Assembly (NCBI GenBank): GCA_964036295.1
Contig: OZ038463.1
Location: forward strand, 28,321,069 to 28,385,068
Source of the DNA: Plumapathes pennacea
Taxonomy: Eukaryota > Cnidaria > Anthozoa > Antipatharia > Myriopathidae
Length of the DNA stretch: 64,000 bases
Direction of reading: 5' to 3'
Each line of letters begins with the position of its first letter. Positions within the stretch are counted from its first letter, which is position 1. The notes beneath the pieces were generated by a model. It was not told the DNA's origin. It worked only from the letters and a program-made list of their open reading frames with translations, and did no database searches. The position numbers were made by a program, and so were the translations under genes. Below are positions 35,224 to 47,505 of this stretch, piece after piece.

Positions 35224-38200
35224 GTTTTCCCTAAGGAAGATCCCCTACTACCCAAACTCTTGCGCTGTCCTCAGTATAAAGCTGATGAGGGCGGACGACG
35301 TCGAAACTAACCCTGGCGATATCAAGAACCCGTGCTCTGTGTGGGAGACCGGTTGCAAAGAACCATAGAGCCCTGCACTGCTCGGTGTGTAAACTCAAAT
35401 GCCACATTAAATGCGGTTCCATATCACCAGCAGCATTCAACAAAGTGTCCTCAAATACAAACAGCGTTTGGGTATGCCCAACATGTGAAATAAAGATGAC
35501 ATTTCCCTTTGAGGACATCGGGGACACGGAACTTTTGGAGATTCTTCAAGGGGATCAAAGCTACCTTCACAACCGACAAGCGGACAACACGTTTTATTTA
35601 CATAAATTCGCACAGGACACACGGAGGGGAGAGAACAACCTGAATATAGCCCAACTCAACATCCGAAGCATCAAAAACAAAATGGACGAGGTTCGCATGC
35701 TACTCCAAACATGCAAATTCGACATCTTAGCCATCACGGAAACTCATCTGAACAAAGAAGTTGGCGACAAGCAATTACAGATTGATTAATATCGCCTAAT
35801 GAGAAGAGATCGTGGGAATGGAAAGAAAGGTGGCGGTTGTATTATTTACGTCGCGCATCACCTAGCCGCTATACAGCTCCGGCATTTAGAGAACCCTGCC
35901 ATTGAAGCCATATGGATAAAGCTGCACACAAAAACAACATCTTTTGTCCTTGGTCTAGTCTACAGAGCTCCAAGTGAAACGGCGTTCTTTGGCGAGTTCA
36001 CTACACAACTTGAGAGAACCTGGCTGAAATATAAAAATCTCGTCCTTGTTGGCGACTTCAACGTAAACTTTCGGAACTGCTCCCTCCAAACTGGAAACGA
36101 TAACTCGGAAAATGAAGTTGTACAACAGACCGACAGACTGAAGGCTATCTTCTCTCAATTCGGCTGCTCAGTCGTAAACAAAGAACCTACCAGAGTGACT
36201 GAGAACACGGCCACGTTAATCGATCTCGTGGTCACCAACAAGCTGATGTGGGTTAAGAACTCCAGAGTACTAGACCTTGGAATCAGTGACCATAAACTTG
36301 TCTCAACCACTCTGAATCTAAAAGCAACAAGACCACAACCAAGAATAATCGACACCAGAAACTATAAACTGTTTAATACAGAGAAATTTCAAAATGAGTT
36401 ACAAAACGCTCCATGGTCAGTCTGTAGGGCTTTTGATAATGTAGACGATGCATATTGGGCGTGGACAAAACTCTTTTCCCAAATATGTGACGACAACTCC
36501 CCTCCCCGCCGAACTAAGGTCAGAAGCCAATCGCTTCCGTGGGTAACTGGTAAACTCAGACACAAGATGAATCTACGCTACAAAATGCTAAACGAGGCGA
36601 AACGTACTAAGAATGAAGGCATGAGACGTAGATATAGAACCATGAGGAATGAAGTCACGTACGAACTAAGAAGAGCAAAAGAGAAATACTTTGCAGCCCA
36701 GTTCGAGAAAGCGCGAGACACAAAAAGCTTTTGGAAACTGATAAAGAAAGCAACATATTTCAGCAGCGATCCCCCGCCACCAGCAATTAGAAGAGACGAT
36801 GGGACTCTGGCCACCAGTGACACGGAAAAGGCTGAGCTGCTAAACCTGTATTTTGCCACCATAGGCGAAAGACAGGCAGCGCGACTCCCTGTGCCATCGA
36901 ACCCTCCCCAGACACTGTGCACCAAGGTGACACCAACTATCGAAACCATGACAATTAGACAAGAGGTGGTGCGAAAACACTTGGAAGCCCTAAATCCCAA
37001 CAAAGCCACTGGACCGGACGGAATCTCCCCCAGACTCCTCAAATTAGCGGCCCCCCATTGTACCCTCTTTAACGGAAATCTACAACCAAAGCTTGGTAGA
37101 AGCGACCGCCCCCTCTACTTGGAAATGCGCTCGCCTCAAAACAACTCACAAAAAGGGAGATATCACTGAGAGAGAAAACTACCGGCCTCTTTCGCTTCTA
37201 AGTGTCCCAAACAAAATAATGGAAAGGTGCATTTCTGACAAGATCACAGATCACAGATCACATGGCACGGACACATAATCTTGTTAGCCCACATCAGTGG
37301 GCATACAAAGAGGGCCACTCAACCGAATTACAACTAGTGTATATGACCGAACAGTGGCGCTTTGCTCTGGACAATTGTAAAGTTGTCTTCGCAGTCTTCA
37401 TTGATTTCCGAAAGGCTTTTGACTCTGTCTCCCACACTATCCTGCCGAAAAAGTTACAAGGCTATGGAATCATGGGGGACTTATGGCAGTGGCTGACCGA
37501 CTACCTATCCGATCGGACACAGTTTGCCACTGTAAGTGAGGACAAATCCCAGACCACCAACGTCACCTGTGGAGTACCACAGGGATCAGTTTTGGGCCCA
37601 ATTCTGTTTAGCCTGTACACCGACGACCTCCCTGACACCATCTCCTCCCTGGAGGAAGCAAGCATTGAGATGTTCGCAGATGACACCACCCTATACTGCA
37701 TAGCCGACAACGTTGACTCTGCTATAGCAGCATCTAATAAAGCCCTAGCCCTCATTGACGAATGGTGCGTCAAACACGCCATGACACTACATCCTAAAAA
37801 ATGTGAAGCCATGCTATTATCAGGAAAGAGACTAGTCGGCCCAATTCAAGAATTAAAGATTAACAACAATGCCATCGAATTTGTCAACTCAACAAGATGC
37901 CTTGGTATCAGAATCGACAATAAATTGAACTGGACAACGCACCTCCATGACCTAATCAAGTCATATGCTAACAAGCTCAATTTACTTAAAGCTCTGAAGT
38001 TCCTACCAACCAGTGCCCTCGTAACATTCTACTTCAGAGTAATCCTGCCGTCAATCACTTACGGAATAATCCTCTGGGGGAATTGCAATAAGACCTCATT
38101 CCAAGACCTTGAGAAAATGCATGTAAGGGCAGCCAAGATCATTTAAAAGATTGAATGGAACACTCCCAGCACTGAAGTTCTCGAAAAAGTAAAATGGAAC

Positions 38201-38521
38201 ACACTATTTTGGCAATACAAATATAGGCTAGCGACATTTGTGCATAAGGCAGTACAATCGGAAACCACCTAGAGCAAACTTTTCACTCACAGGAGTTCTA
38301 AATATTCTCTAAGAGGTAGAAATAATCTAGTCATCCCGCAAACACGCACGGACGCCGTTCACAAGTCAATCACATATAGGTCATCAGTTTTGTGGAATCA
38401 CTTAGAAGAGCCCCTTCAAGAAAAACCACACTCCTGTTTCATGAAGTTAGTAAAAATACACATAAGCAGCATACCTCTAAAGCCAAACACAAGGCTTAGC
38501 GAAGAGTTTGTGTACAATTGA
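35224..38521 (+). pseudogene. non-LTR retrotransposon (LINE), CR1/L2-like group, with PHD-like finger
   Basis: The start zone reads YYPNSCAVLSI and ADDVETNPG, typical of this LINE group. After a frameshift near 35338 comes a PHD-like Cys/His finger (CGRPVAKNHRALHCSVC, CHIKCG, VCPTC). An apurinic-type endonuclease follows: LNIAQLNIRSIKNKMDEV, ITETHLN, LVLVGDFNVNF and the SDHKLVS motif. The reverse transcriptase has NKATGPDGISPRLLKL, YRPLSLLSVPNKIMER, AVFIDFRKAFDSVSH (Asp), GVPQGSVLGPILFSLYTDDL, FADDTTLY (the FADD box) and CLGIRIDNKLNW. A stop at 35787, shifts near 37060 and 37255 and a stop at 38144 break it, but the layout is otherwise full length, ending at TGA 38519-38521. It is a recently dead or dying copy. 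Confidence 0.88.
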
Positions 38522-38891
38522 AGCAAAGAGCGCTCATTCAACCTATCCACTCAGCTACCTTTAGGCAATATTATAATTATTTATATTACTTTCATAATTT
38601 CTATATTTACGTTACCCACTCACACACACATACATCTAACTCAAACACGCACCCATGCAACTAACCATCTTAGATATACTTTCAAGTATTAAGTTAATTT
38701 TAAAATACTACTGTCAGTATATAAACATTGGTAGGTAGTTAGATATCCAACTGGCAATGTAACTAGTTAGCTTAAGTCCAGTTTTTAACTTTTAATTTAT
38801 AGATTTTATCAACACGGCCACATCAGCTTTATTGCTGCAGTTGCCTAACACCGTGTATAAATAAATGACATTATTATTATTATTATTATTG
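38522..38891 (+). repeat. LINE 3' untranslated region and (ATT)n tail
   Basis: After the last LINE stop there are about 340 AT-rich bases ending TAAATGAC followed by about 22 bp of ATT repeats. Such simple-repeat tails mark the 3' end of CR1/L2-type insertions, so this is where the LINE ends. Confidence 0.7.
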
Positions 38892-38902
38892 TCAATGAAT
38901 AC

Positions 38903-39270
38903 CAGAAATGAAAAATACACCGAAATAATTCTGAGGATTAAGTTTGCAGTCACAAATGGACTGAACACACTGTGAACAAAAGCGCAATAATATTGTAAAC
39001 ATCTCTCGTGTGACATTCCTCGCTTTCAATTTTATATTTGTTACAGAGCACAAATACTCGAAAGCCTGATAGAAGAGACGTATTGAGTTAATAAAAGAAA
39101 ACACATAAGTAGTGAAGCGAAGGCTGGATTAATCGTGGCCTCTGATTAGAAATAAGAGTCATAGTCAAACAGTCATAATCGATTGTGCATAAAAAGATAT
39201 GTCACGCATTCTCAAAATGCAGAGTCGCTCAACCTTTAAGAACCAAGTGTATGAGTGTTGTAATGATTCC
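38903..39270. repeat. direct repeat, right copy, merging into a dispersed family
   Basis: 38907-39090 repeats 34889-35090. It then continues into 39106-39270 (AGTGAAGCGAAGGCTGGATT, GTCACGCATTCTCAAAATGC), which resembles 23925-24100. The combined sequence is therefore part of a dispersed repeat family, and the LINE sits next to or within copies of it. Confidence 0.6.
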
Positions 39271-39319
39271 CACGCCCTGCGTGGGCACTAATCTGAACAC
39301 CATGTTGTTTTTTAATGTT

Positions 39320-39560
39320 TTTTGTTCACGGGCGACCTCCCCGCGCAGCGGGGTTTGCTGGGAAAACATCGGAAGAGAATCACGTCCCCGCGCAGCGGGG
39401 TCTGCTGGGTAGAAACTCGGAACAGAATCACGCGCGGGGTTTGCTGGGTAGAACACTCTAACCTCGTTCCCAGGCTCTTTCCTCTCGCGACCTCGATTCT
39501 CGTGTTTTAATGTTTTTCGTTCACGGGCGACCTTCCCGCACCGCGGTGTCTGCTGGGTTG
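39320..39560 (+). repeat. GC-rich tandem repeat (CCCCGCGCAGCGGGGT units)
   Basis: Irregular repeats of ~45-55 bp each carry CCGCGCAGCGGGGT followed by TTGCTGGG or CTGCTGGGTAG. The unit core is itself a GC-rich palindrome. A diverged unit with CCGCACCGCGGTGTCTGCTG closes the array. Confidence 0.7.
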
Positions 39561-39616
39561 ATCACGTCGTCTTGTGCTGGTCCGTTGCGAAGCAACGGAC
39601 ACTATAGGAGGCAAGC

Positions 39617-40137
39617 ATGAATCAAGCAAAGAATCAAACCGAACACTCTCAAGAGAAGAAACAAGTTTGTCTTCAAAAACGAAGAGAAGAAGCGAGACTA
39701 AGACGATCTCGTATCCGTCTCGAGCGCAGACGGCAAACAGACAGTGCTGTCGCTGCCAAAAAAGCGACGGTATGACCGAGAGCATTATATTATCAGCAGA
39801 AACGAGCTCTGCAGGAGAAGATTCAGGAAAGAGAGCAGCGCATTATAGCTGATCTGGAGCATCACAGGCAGAAGCAGGCCCAAGAAACTACTCAGGCAAA
39901 AGAACAGCGCGTGATTAAGCCGCTCGACAACGAGCTGCTTCCCGACGCCACAATGAAATGAATGCACAAGAGGCCCGCAGGCTTCAGGCTCAAAATGAGG
40001 CCAATAATCGACGCCGTGAGCAACGTTTCGTTTCTTGTCGAAGAACGGCGCTTCCAGAGGCAACAATATCTGCATAGCCGTGGATGGGCTAACCCTGACA
40101 ACCCGGCTCTGGAAGAACAGCGGGAGAACAGAAAATA
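39617..40137 (+). pseudogene. Helitron-like N-terminal ORF, diverged family (broken)
   Basis: ATG 39617 opens a 52-codon basic frame (QKRREEARLRRSRIRLERRR) ending at TGA 39773. The same style continues in other frames with [32 protein letters not shown] and finally HSRGWANPDNPALEEQRE. These mirror the leader of the Helitron at 25526 ([33 protein letters not shown]), but the DNA is clearly diverged. Several frameshifts kill it. No Rep or helicase follows. Confidence 0.6.
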
Positions 40138-40734
40138 AGCTAAACACATTCCGGTTTTGCGAGGCCAAAATGGACTCGCAAAATCACCACAGGACGCGTA
40201 TTAATGAAGAGAAAAGTGTGATGAAATATTTGGGGAATGCAAGATTGTCACTTTTTCAAAACAGTGGGTGCCGTGTGTGTTCCATCACCTGCTGATTTAT
40301 TTTGATCGGTCTGGTTCCCTCGCAAGGTTTAAAAAAAGACTGATAAACATTTTCGTTTCTTCAATAACGTGCGTGCAGACGGAACTCAAGGGCGCTTTAT
40401 TGAACAGATTCCGGCATGTTTCATCTGTCCGCTCAAAATTGTTTGTGGAAATTTTTTATCGGGCGGCCGGCCTCAGCTCTGGAAAGCCTCTGAAGTACGG
40501 ATTTAGTCAAAGGCCAGGAAAATTGACGCTTGATTTTCTCAAATACAGCACTGCGTTTATGTGACTACTCTGCAAGGAACATATCAACCGTTGCAAACCA
40601 TGTCGCATCTATACAATTTCCTGTGCTGCTAAACTGAAAATTGATGGAAATAACATCAGTCGGCATCAATTTTTATGACTTCTTTTTACAGACCATTTTT
40701 TTAAATTCGCAGGAATAGTGATTCTGCTTCAGAC
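40138..40734. other. nothing recognised
   Basis: No gene seen. An 86-codon and a 98-codon frame overlap without family resemblance. Confidence 0.3.
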
Positions 40735-41700
40735 ATGTCACCCAAGGGGAAACCTCTTTTTTTTTGTTAGCAATGAAAATTAGTCGCGCAGAGAATGTTT
40801 ATACCCACAGAATTTCAGGCGTGTCACCCAATAATTCGTTTCTGCTCCAGGCGTGCCGCCCAAAACAGAAGGGGAAACCATAACTTAGGTTTACTGTTAG
40901 AATCGAGAAATTATCGGCGCGGAGTATGTTTTTACCCACAGAATCTCAGGCGTGTCACCCAATAACTCGTTTCTGCTCCAGGCGTGCCGCCCAAAACAGG
41001 AGGGAAAAACCATAACTTAGGTTTGCTGTTAAAATCGAGAAATTATCGGCGCGGAGTATGTTTTTACCCACAGAATCTCAGGCGTGTCACCCAATAATTC
41101 GTTTCTGCTCCAGGCGTGCCGCCCAAAACAGGAGGGAAAAACCATAACTTAGGTTTGCTGTTAGAATCGAGAAATTATAGGCGCGGAGTATGTTTTTAAC
41201 CCACAGAATCTCAGGCGTGTCACCCAATAATTCGTTTCTGCTCCAGGCGTGCCGCCCAAAACAGAAGGGAAAACCATAACTTAGGTTTGCTGTTAGAATT
41301 GAGAAATTATCGGCGCGGAGTATGTTTTTACCCACAGAATCTCAGGCGTGTCACCCAATAATTCGTTTCTGCTCCAGGCGTGCCGCCCAAAACAGAAGGG
41401 AAAACCATAACTTAGGTTTGCTGTTAGAATTGAGAAATTATGGGCGCGGAGTATGTTTTTACCCACAGAATCTCAGGCGTGTCACCCAATAATTCGTTTC
41501 TGCTTCAGGCGTGCCGCCCAAAACAGAAGGGAAAACCATAACTTAGGTTTGCTGTTAGAATTGATAAATTATAGGCGCGGAGTATGTTTTTACCCACAGA
41601 ATCTCAGGCGTGTCACCCAATAATTCGTTTCTGCTCCAGGCGTGCCGCCCAAAACAGAAGGGAAAACCATACTTATTTAGGATTAATTTCGCTGTTAGAA
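40735..41700 (+). repeat. ~131-bp satellite, about seven copies
   Basis: AATCTCAGGCGTGTCACCCA (or its first variant AATTTCAGG) starts at 40811, 40942, 41074, 41207, 41338, 41469 and 41600, giving a period of 131-133 bp. Each unit carries GCTCCAGGCGTGCCGCCCAA, ATAACTTAGGTTTGCTGTTA and GGCGCGGAGTATGTTTTTAC. Inner copies are almost identical and outer ones are diverged, as expected from unequal exchange. A decayed partial unit is at 41725-41810. Confidence 0.95.
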
Positions 41701-41810
41701 TTAAAAATTTATAGGTGCACAGTTCGTTTTTGCTCCCCGAACATCACGAGATCAGACAAATATTTTTTGCTGCAGGCGTGCTGCCCAAATAGGAGAGGAA
41801 AAACATACGT

Positions 41811-42485
41811 ATTTATACGTTCCACTAATACTCTTGCTTGATAAAACATAATTACATGTTCCTCTCCCAGACCAAAAAAAAAATATTACATACCCAGTAT
41901 CCCCTGATTTGATCTGGCCTTTTGAGCAGTGGTTCGGATTGCATTTGGCGGGATGGCGGGCTTTCAACCCGATTTTGGCGGGTTATTGAACTTTTGACGG
42001 GTTTTCGGTTTTTGCCGAGGCAGTTCGCACATAAACATTGAATAACATGTTCAGAACATTTATCTTCATTCCTAACTACAATTCGGCTTTCTCTTAGGCT
42101 TGTTACCTGCGCTTATACTCGTTGTGTGTCGACACGCTGATGTGATGACTCGTGTTTCCAAAGTGGCATATTAGTTTGTATTACCTTCGCTTTGAACCCC
42201 TTTTCGTCTATCAGTGTATCAACAATGCGCCGATTGGTGAAGTTGATACATTGATTGTTGCGCAGCTGTCATTTGTTGGCCACTCTCTTTGCATATCAAG
42301 TATGGCGAAGAACAAATCCATTGCCAGCTCTCGGAACAGAACCTGTCTCCCGTCATTTGGACACATAGATCTCGCGACAGAAATACGCGTTGGACGTAGC
42401 AACCCAACGCCTGGTAGGAAACCCTGTTGTGACCGGAATGCAGGCTCTGGGGCTCCTCGTGAGTGCTTGAAGGCCAGCCGATAGC
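41811..42485. other. nothing recognised
   Basis: Some GGCGGG-rich short repeats at 41945-42005 and overlapping short frames at 42152-42484; no family resemblance. Confidence 0.35.
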
Positions 42486-42492
42486 TCCAAGG

Positions 42493-44569
42493 GGGCTATG
42501 TTTAAAACCCGGAACCGGGAACCGGGAACGGAGAACCGGGAACCCGGGAACCGGTAACCGGGAACCGGTAACCGGGAACCGGTAACCGGGAACCCGGGAA
42601 CCGGGAATCGCGAAGCCAGTGACCGCTCATTACGTCTGTCTTTCGTTTCATCATCGCATGGTGCACGATCTCGGAGCAAACTGAAGGGTAAGCTAAGAAA
42701 TATTCATCCTTTTGAGTCGTCCACAGTATACTTTTACTCACTGAAGATATTTTAATCCTTAGAGACAATGAAGTGGATCACGAAAGGGGGACGACATATT
42801 CCAAGTGAGGAGATCAGCTTTTTATGTATGATTCAAACTCCGTGCGCGAGAAACAAAGCAGCCTATAATTTTATTATTTGCTAAACAATCGTGCCTCTTG
42901 GACCTTTAGATGCAATTTTTTTCTTTTTCGGAGCCCAACTTTGAAGTCAACAGGCTACAGAAAGACGGATTAACTACATTACACTTTTGGAAAGAAAAAT
43001 CGCTACGCGGTTCTCAGATTTTCCATATTACACAACATACGTAACTTTTATGGAAAAAGAGGAGTCTTATGTAATTCTTATGGAAAGTGCGGAGTGTTGA
43101 AAAATCTCGTCATAACTTATCTCTCATCTTAAATCTCATCATCACTTTATCCTTTTAAAAACAGCTTCGCTTTGTTGCGGACTTTGTTTAAGTCTTAGAT
43201 TCTTGGATTGATTGGGTAACTGCCGGTGTCTCAAACTGAAACGTCCTTCATATTTCTGTCCGGCCTTCTCGCTGGTCTAACATGTAAGGATACTCATAAC
43301 GATCCCATAACCTTTTATGATCACTGGAGAAACGGTAACTCCCTCTAAGTCAGACTATTCGCAGTAGTTCACGTATGAGACAGCTATTACACAACAGGCG
43401 CCTGCCTGTCGGCTATTATCTGATCCAGATGTTTGGTGAGTCATGTTTCACCAGTACCTGAGTTTGAAGTACTAATCTTCCATTCCGAAGTTAAACACAC
43501 AGAATAGTTAACTACCGTGTTCATGATCAAACAAACTACTGTGCCGGATTTGTAGGTGGGCTCTCGAAATCTAAAATAAATATGGTGACAACAGAGATGT
43601 GTAATTACATCCAGCTGGGACTCTTTAGTGTTACCACCCAAGTACATAATTGCAGTAAAGTCTCTAATCAGATGAAGAATACACTCTTTTGGATAGTAAT
43701 ATGATGAGTTCGTTTGCTAAACAATGGCAGATTATCCTCTGGACTGCACATTTGATAAATTTGGGAATACGGACATTTCTAAAATGCGAATATGAACAAT
43801 TTTGGCAAAGCGTACCCGTCAACACGTTTGATAATCAGTACATGTTAGTATAAGTAGCTAATTAGATTAATCTGTTCCTGTTTTCACTGATAGCTGCGAC
43901 TCAGGCTTTGCTTCATTTCATTTCTCTTCTTTTGTCGGAAAAAAAAAATTAAAGGATCTCTTTTCAACCATCGACATGTTACCCTCAACTTTCCACATAG
44001 ACCCTCGACCAAAAGGTAAACTCTCCATTACATGCTAAATGGTTTGTTGATAAGATTTCGAGTTAAAAGCTTTGACTGTCAATTGAAAGAAAAGAATTAC
44101 ATAAATTGAAAGAATTACATAAGACTCCTCTTTTTCCATAAAAGTTACGTATGTTGTGTGATATGGAAAATCTGAGAACCGCGTAGCGATTTTTCTTTCC
44201 AAAAGTGTAATGTAGTTAATCCGTCTTTCTGTAGCCTGTTGACTTCAAAGTTGGGCTCCGATAAAGAAAAAAATTGCTTTGTTTCTCGCGCACGGAGTTT
44301 GAATCATACATAAAAAGCTGATCTCCTCACCTTGAATATGTCGTCCCCCTTTCGTGATCCACTTCATTGTCTCTAAGGATTGAAAATATCTTCAGTGAGT
44401 AAAAGTATACTGTGGACGACTCAAAAGGATGAATATTTCTTAGCTTACCCTTCAGTTTGCTCCGACATCGTGCACCATGCGGTCACTGGCTTCGCGATTA
44501 CCGGTTCCCGATTCCCCGTTCCCCGTTCCCCGTTCCCGGGTTCCCGGTTCCAGGTTTTAAACATAGCCC
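42493..44569. mobile_element. foldback DNA element with 7-bp target duplication
   Basis: TCCAAGG flanks both sides (42486-42492 and 44570-44576). The ends GGGCTATGTTTAAAACC and GGTTTTAAACATAGCCC are inverted repeats. Inside lie GGAACCGGGAACC-type minisatellite runs (longer on the left, 42510-42608), then arms of about 450-550 bp reaching about 43080 on the left and 44098 on the right (CATACGTAACTTTTATGGAA block). The left arm has an extra ~50-bp piece near 42862. The centre holds a relative of the GGTGTC element. A 7- to 8-bp duplication would fit a hAT-like mechanism, but no transposase is present. Confidence 0.8.
43225..43790. mobile_element. GGTGTC-family DNA element, diverged copy
   Basis: It starts GGTGTCTCAAACTGAAACGT and aligns by eye with 11630-12450 through several blocks (AACCTTTTATGATCACTGGA, GGTGAGTCATGTTTCACCA, TTTGCTAAACAATGGCAGAT). 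It lacks about 250 bp found in the other copy, and its right end is unclear. It lies in the loop of the foldback element at 42493-44569. Confidence 0.55.
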
Positions 44570-46099
44570 TCCAAGGGGCAGGTAAGACACGTCTATTTAC
44601 TTTGTTCACTCAACTCGTCCGTTATGCATTGCTTATCGGACATTTTGTGGCCGCGATAAAACTTTGTTGTTGTGATGCTATAAATTTTCACGACAGAAAA
44701 CTGTTTTGACCGTTTGAGTCTTGACAGTTAAATCAACTTCCAGTGTCATACAGTGCAGAGGTTAATTTGCCACTGACAACTTGCTTTATAGACAGAATCA
44801 CAACATATATACTAGAAATACGATAATCGCAGATACCCCCTCACTCTGCCATTGATGGTATATTACTTTGGAAACTCCCAACAAGAGTAGCCTTTGTTTT
44901 ACCGAAATGTTGACTCAATCTTTTCTTCAAACTCAAGTGCTACACGCAAAGGAAGGAGAAAAAGAATGGTGTGTGTTATACTTTTGCGTTGAAAAAAGAA
45001 TCGATTGCGTGACGAAGTACGTATTTCCCACGGTCGGCACGTCAAATTAAGAGGCAGTCTCTGTAAAAACCACCAGCCGATTTTCAGGTCAAAAATGGAT
45101 TTCACTAATTTTCTCCCTACAAGTCAACATTGTCATTCAACTTATAAAAGTGAAACCCTTTCGTCTGAATTGCTTCTCTGGCTTCCGAAATTGAACAAAA
45201 TGACCTTGACCCCGCGTCAGCCGTTTGGCGCTTGTTGAAATTCTGAAAATTAGGCAAGTTCGACGAATCGCTTCGTCGAAAGTATAAGATCCCGAGCTTT
45301 AAACTTTGAATTATATGGAAGTTTTGTGTCTTTTCTTTATACAGAAGAGTTAAAAATCTCCTTTCCTTTGATATTCGCGAAATACGAGACCGAATGGTCG
45401 ACCTACCCAAGGCTGTATTTTACAAGTACCACTTTTGACCATTTTCATAATGGATTTAGCAAAAAGTGGGAAACTTTATTCCAAAGCAAGGCACATCAAA
45501 TTAAAGTTTAAGGTTCCATCTACAACTTTCTACAAGAAAACCTTTTGGCCTCAATCTCCTTCAGTGTGCGGTGAGCTTCCGAAGTTCACTCACTTCGCCG
45601 TTTTTGCCGTAAATTCGCCTGCTAGTAGAATGCCACAATTGGCGATTTTAATTGCTGTAAATTCTCCCAACCAAGCCTCATAATGTTTTAGGCAACTGAT
45701 AAAGCCAGCAGAGCGGATATTTGGTAGATTTGTGTGAGTTTTGAATCATAAAACATCTGCGAGAGCCACCCGACTCACCCGACGTGCTAAAGGTCACGCA
45801 CCACACAATTTGCCAGTCGCCGCCAACGGCGAAATTTAATAAACAAACACTCACTTGGAGGATATACATCCGGAAATACATCATTAGTGATTTCTGCTGC
45901 ACTCTTTTTCAAAGAAACACACTCTCGTGACTGTGATACTTGTTGCTTGTGACGTCACAAGCTATAAAATGCAGCGATTTTTTAATTTTTTTTTATTTTT
46001 CTGGGTTAGAGATCTGCATGCGATAATTGGTTGATATTATCATGTGATTTGTGATGACGTTGTGATCACGTGACTTGTCGAGCAAGCAGTTTCGCCATT

Positions 46100-47012
46100 T
46101 TGAAGACAGCAAGTTGCTTGCCTTAGTTGGCTCTGTGGATTATTTTATGGACCGCTCATCTTACTTACAAACGCATACGCCGGCTGCGGTAGACCCATAC
46201 TAAATTTCATTGAGCGGTTTTGGCTTGGGTCGGTCCGTTCAGCCTCAAAAGCCACATTGAAAGCCATGAAAGCAAATGCAATGAATTTATCAATGAACTG
46301 CATAACTATGCACAACTGTACAGAAATGTACGAAGAATCTAATATCCAGAACCTTGAGAACTTGAAGGAACAAGCTGAACGAAGGCGCTCGAGATACAAA
46401 GACGAGAACCTGTGTAAAGACGGCGATTCTTGACAAGCGCTTGATAGCGGATTATATGGAACTGTTTAGTATGAGGGTGAACTTGAAGGTACTTTGTATT
46501 CTTTTACTTTGTATTATTCTTGCTGATACAAGTAAAGCGTCAGAAAATCTGACTTTTGTTTGGAATCAAAATTTCACTCTGCGTGCATTTATGTTGTTGT
46601 TGCGAGATTTTGGCTCGGTGCCATGAAGGTCAAACAATCAGTGGAACAGATGGCGTTATTATTTGAAAATTAGGAAATGGCTGAGGAAAAAGTGACCGTT
46701 GGTAGATCTTGCTTCGCTCAGTTTTATTGTATTCCCATAAATGTTTATGTGAAAGAAAACCGAAGTCCTCCAAGACGAAGTCGTGAGCCAAGCCACGTAC
46801 CATTGAATTACCTTTCACGCATTTTGAACAAGAGTAGAAAAAGCAGGCGACTAATACAAGAATACATTTCAAAGAATGTCCCAAAGTCGTCAAAAGTTCA
46901 TGATTATACCCGAGCTTACGTACTTCACAATGCTAATGCGTTCCGTGAACGTGCATGTAAACAACATGGAAACAATAAAAAGCCACAGATGGAAATGGAA
47001 AGAGAAAATTAG
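46100..47012 (+). CDS. uncharacterised open frames inside the CAAG element
   Basis: Three neighbouring plus-strand frames are open and match nothing I know. (1) About 46105-46434, no clear start, includes LILLTNAYAGCGRPILNFIE and a charged end NLENLKEQAERRRSRY. (2) 46441-46626 has a signal-peptide-like start, MRVNLKVLCILLLCIILADT, followed by a short extracellular-like stretch. (3) 46677-47012, 111 codons, is basic (RSPPRRSREPSHVP, ILNKSRKSRRL). They lie in different frames, so they could be exons, decayed coding sequence or chance. The absent section in copy 1 prevents a conservation test. Confidence 0.25.
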
Positions 47013-47505
47013 GATCAATAAACCATCGCTGCGAGAAAGCTAGAAGCTCAAAAAGAAGATTGCCAAAAGTAACCGAGGTGCTAAGATACGTTTGTATTTT
47101 AAAATGTGTTAAAACACAGGCATTGCAAGATCACACGTATTCAGAGATCAAAATCACAGAACCAAGTACAATGGGTTTTCTCTGTCAAGGGATATAGAAA
47201 AAAAATCCGGTCCTTCAGTTGTTGATCCAAACAAAACGATCATCGGTTGGCTTTCTGGATGCACGGAAGCCATACTTTAGGAGCGATTTTGGCTTGCATT
47301 GTTTTTAAGCGTCGGAAGACTTGAAAATAGCCGTACCCAAATGCTTGATGTGTTACCAGCGGGACCCCCGTAAAGTACGAAGGGTTGTATTTTGCAAATG
47401 CTCGATTATAGATACCGCTTCAACCAATGTATCTGTGTTCTGAGCAATATTTGTGTGAAAGAACATCGAATAAGTAGTAGAAGACGTGTCGAAACTTGAT
47501 AGAAC

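Noticed and set aside
36578..37042. 154-codon minus-strand frame
   Set aside because: Antisense shadow of the LINE endonuclease/RT region.
40735..41700. Possible CRISPR-like array
   Set aside because: The repeat unit is 131 bp with no short conserved repeat and unique spacer pattern, and the sequence is eukaryotic; it is a satellite.
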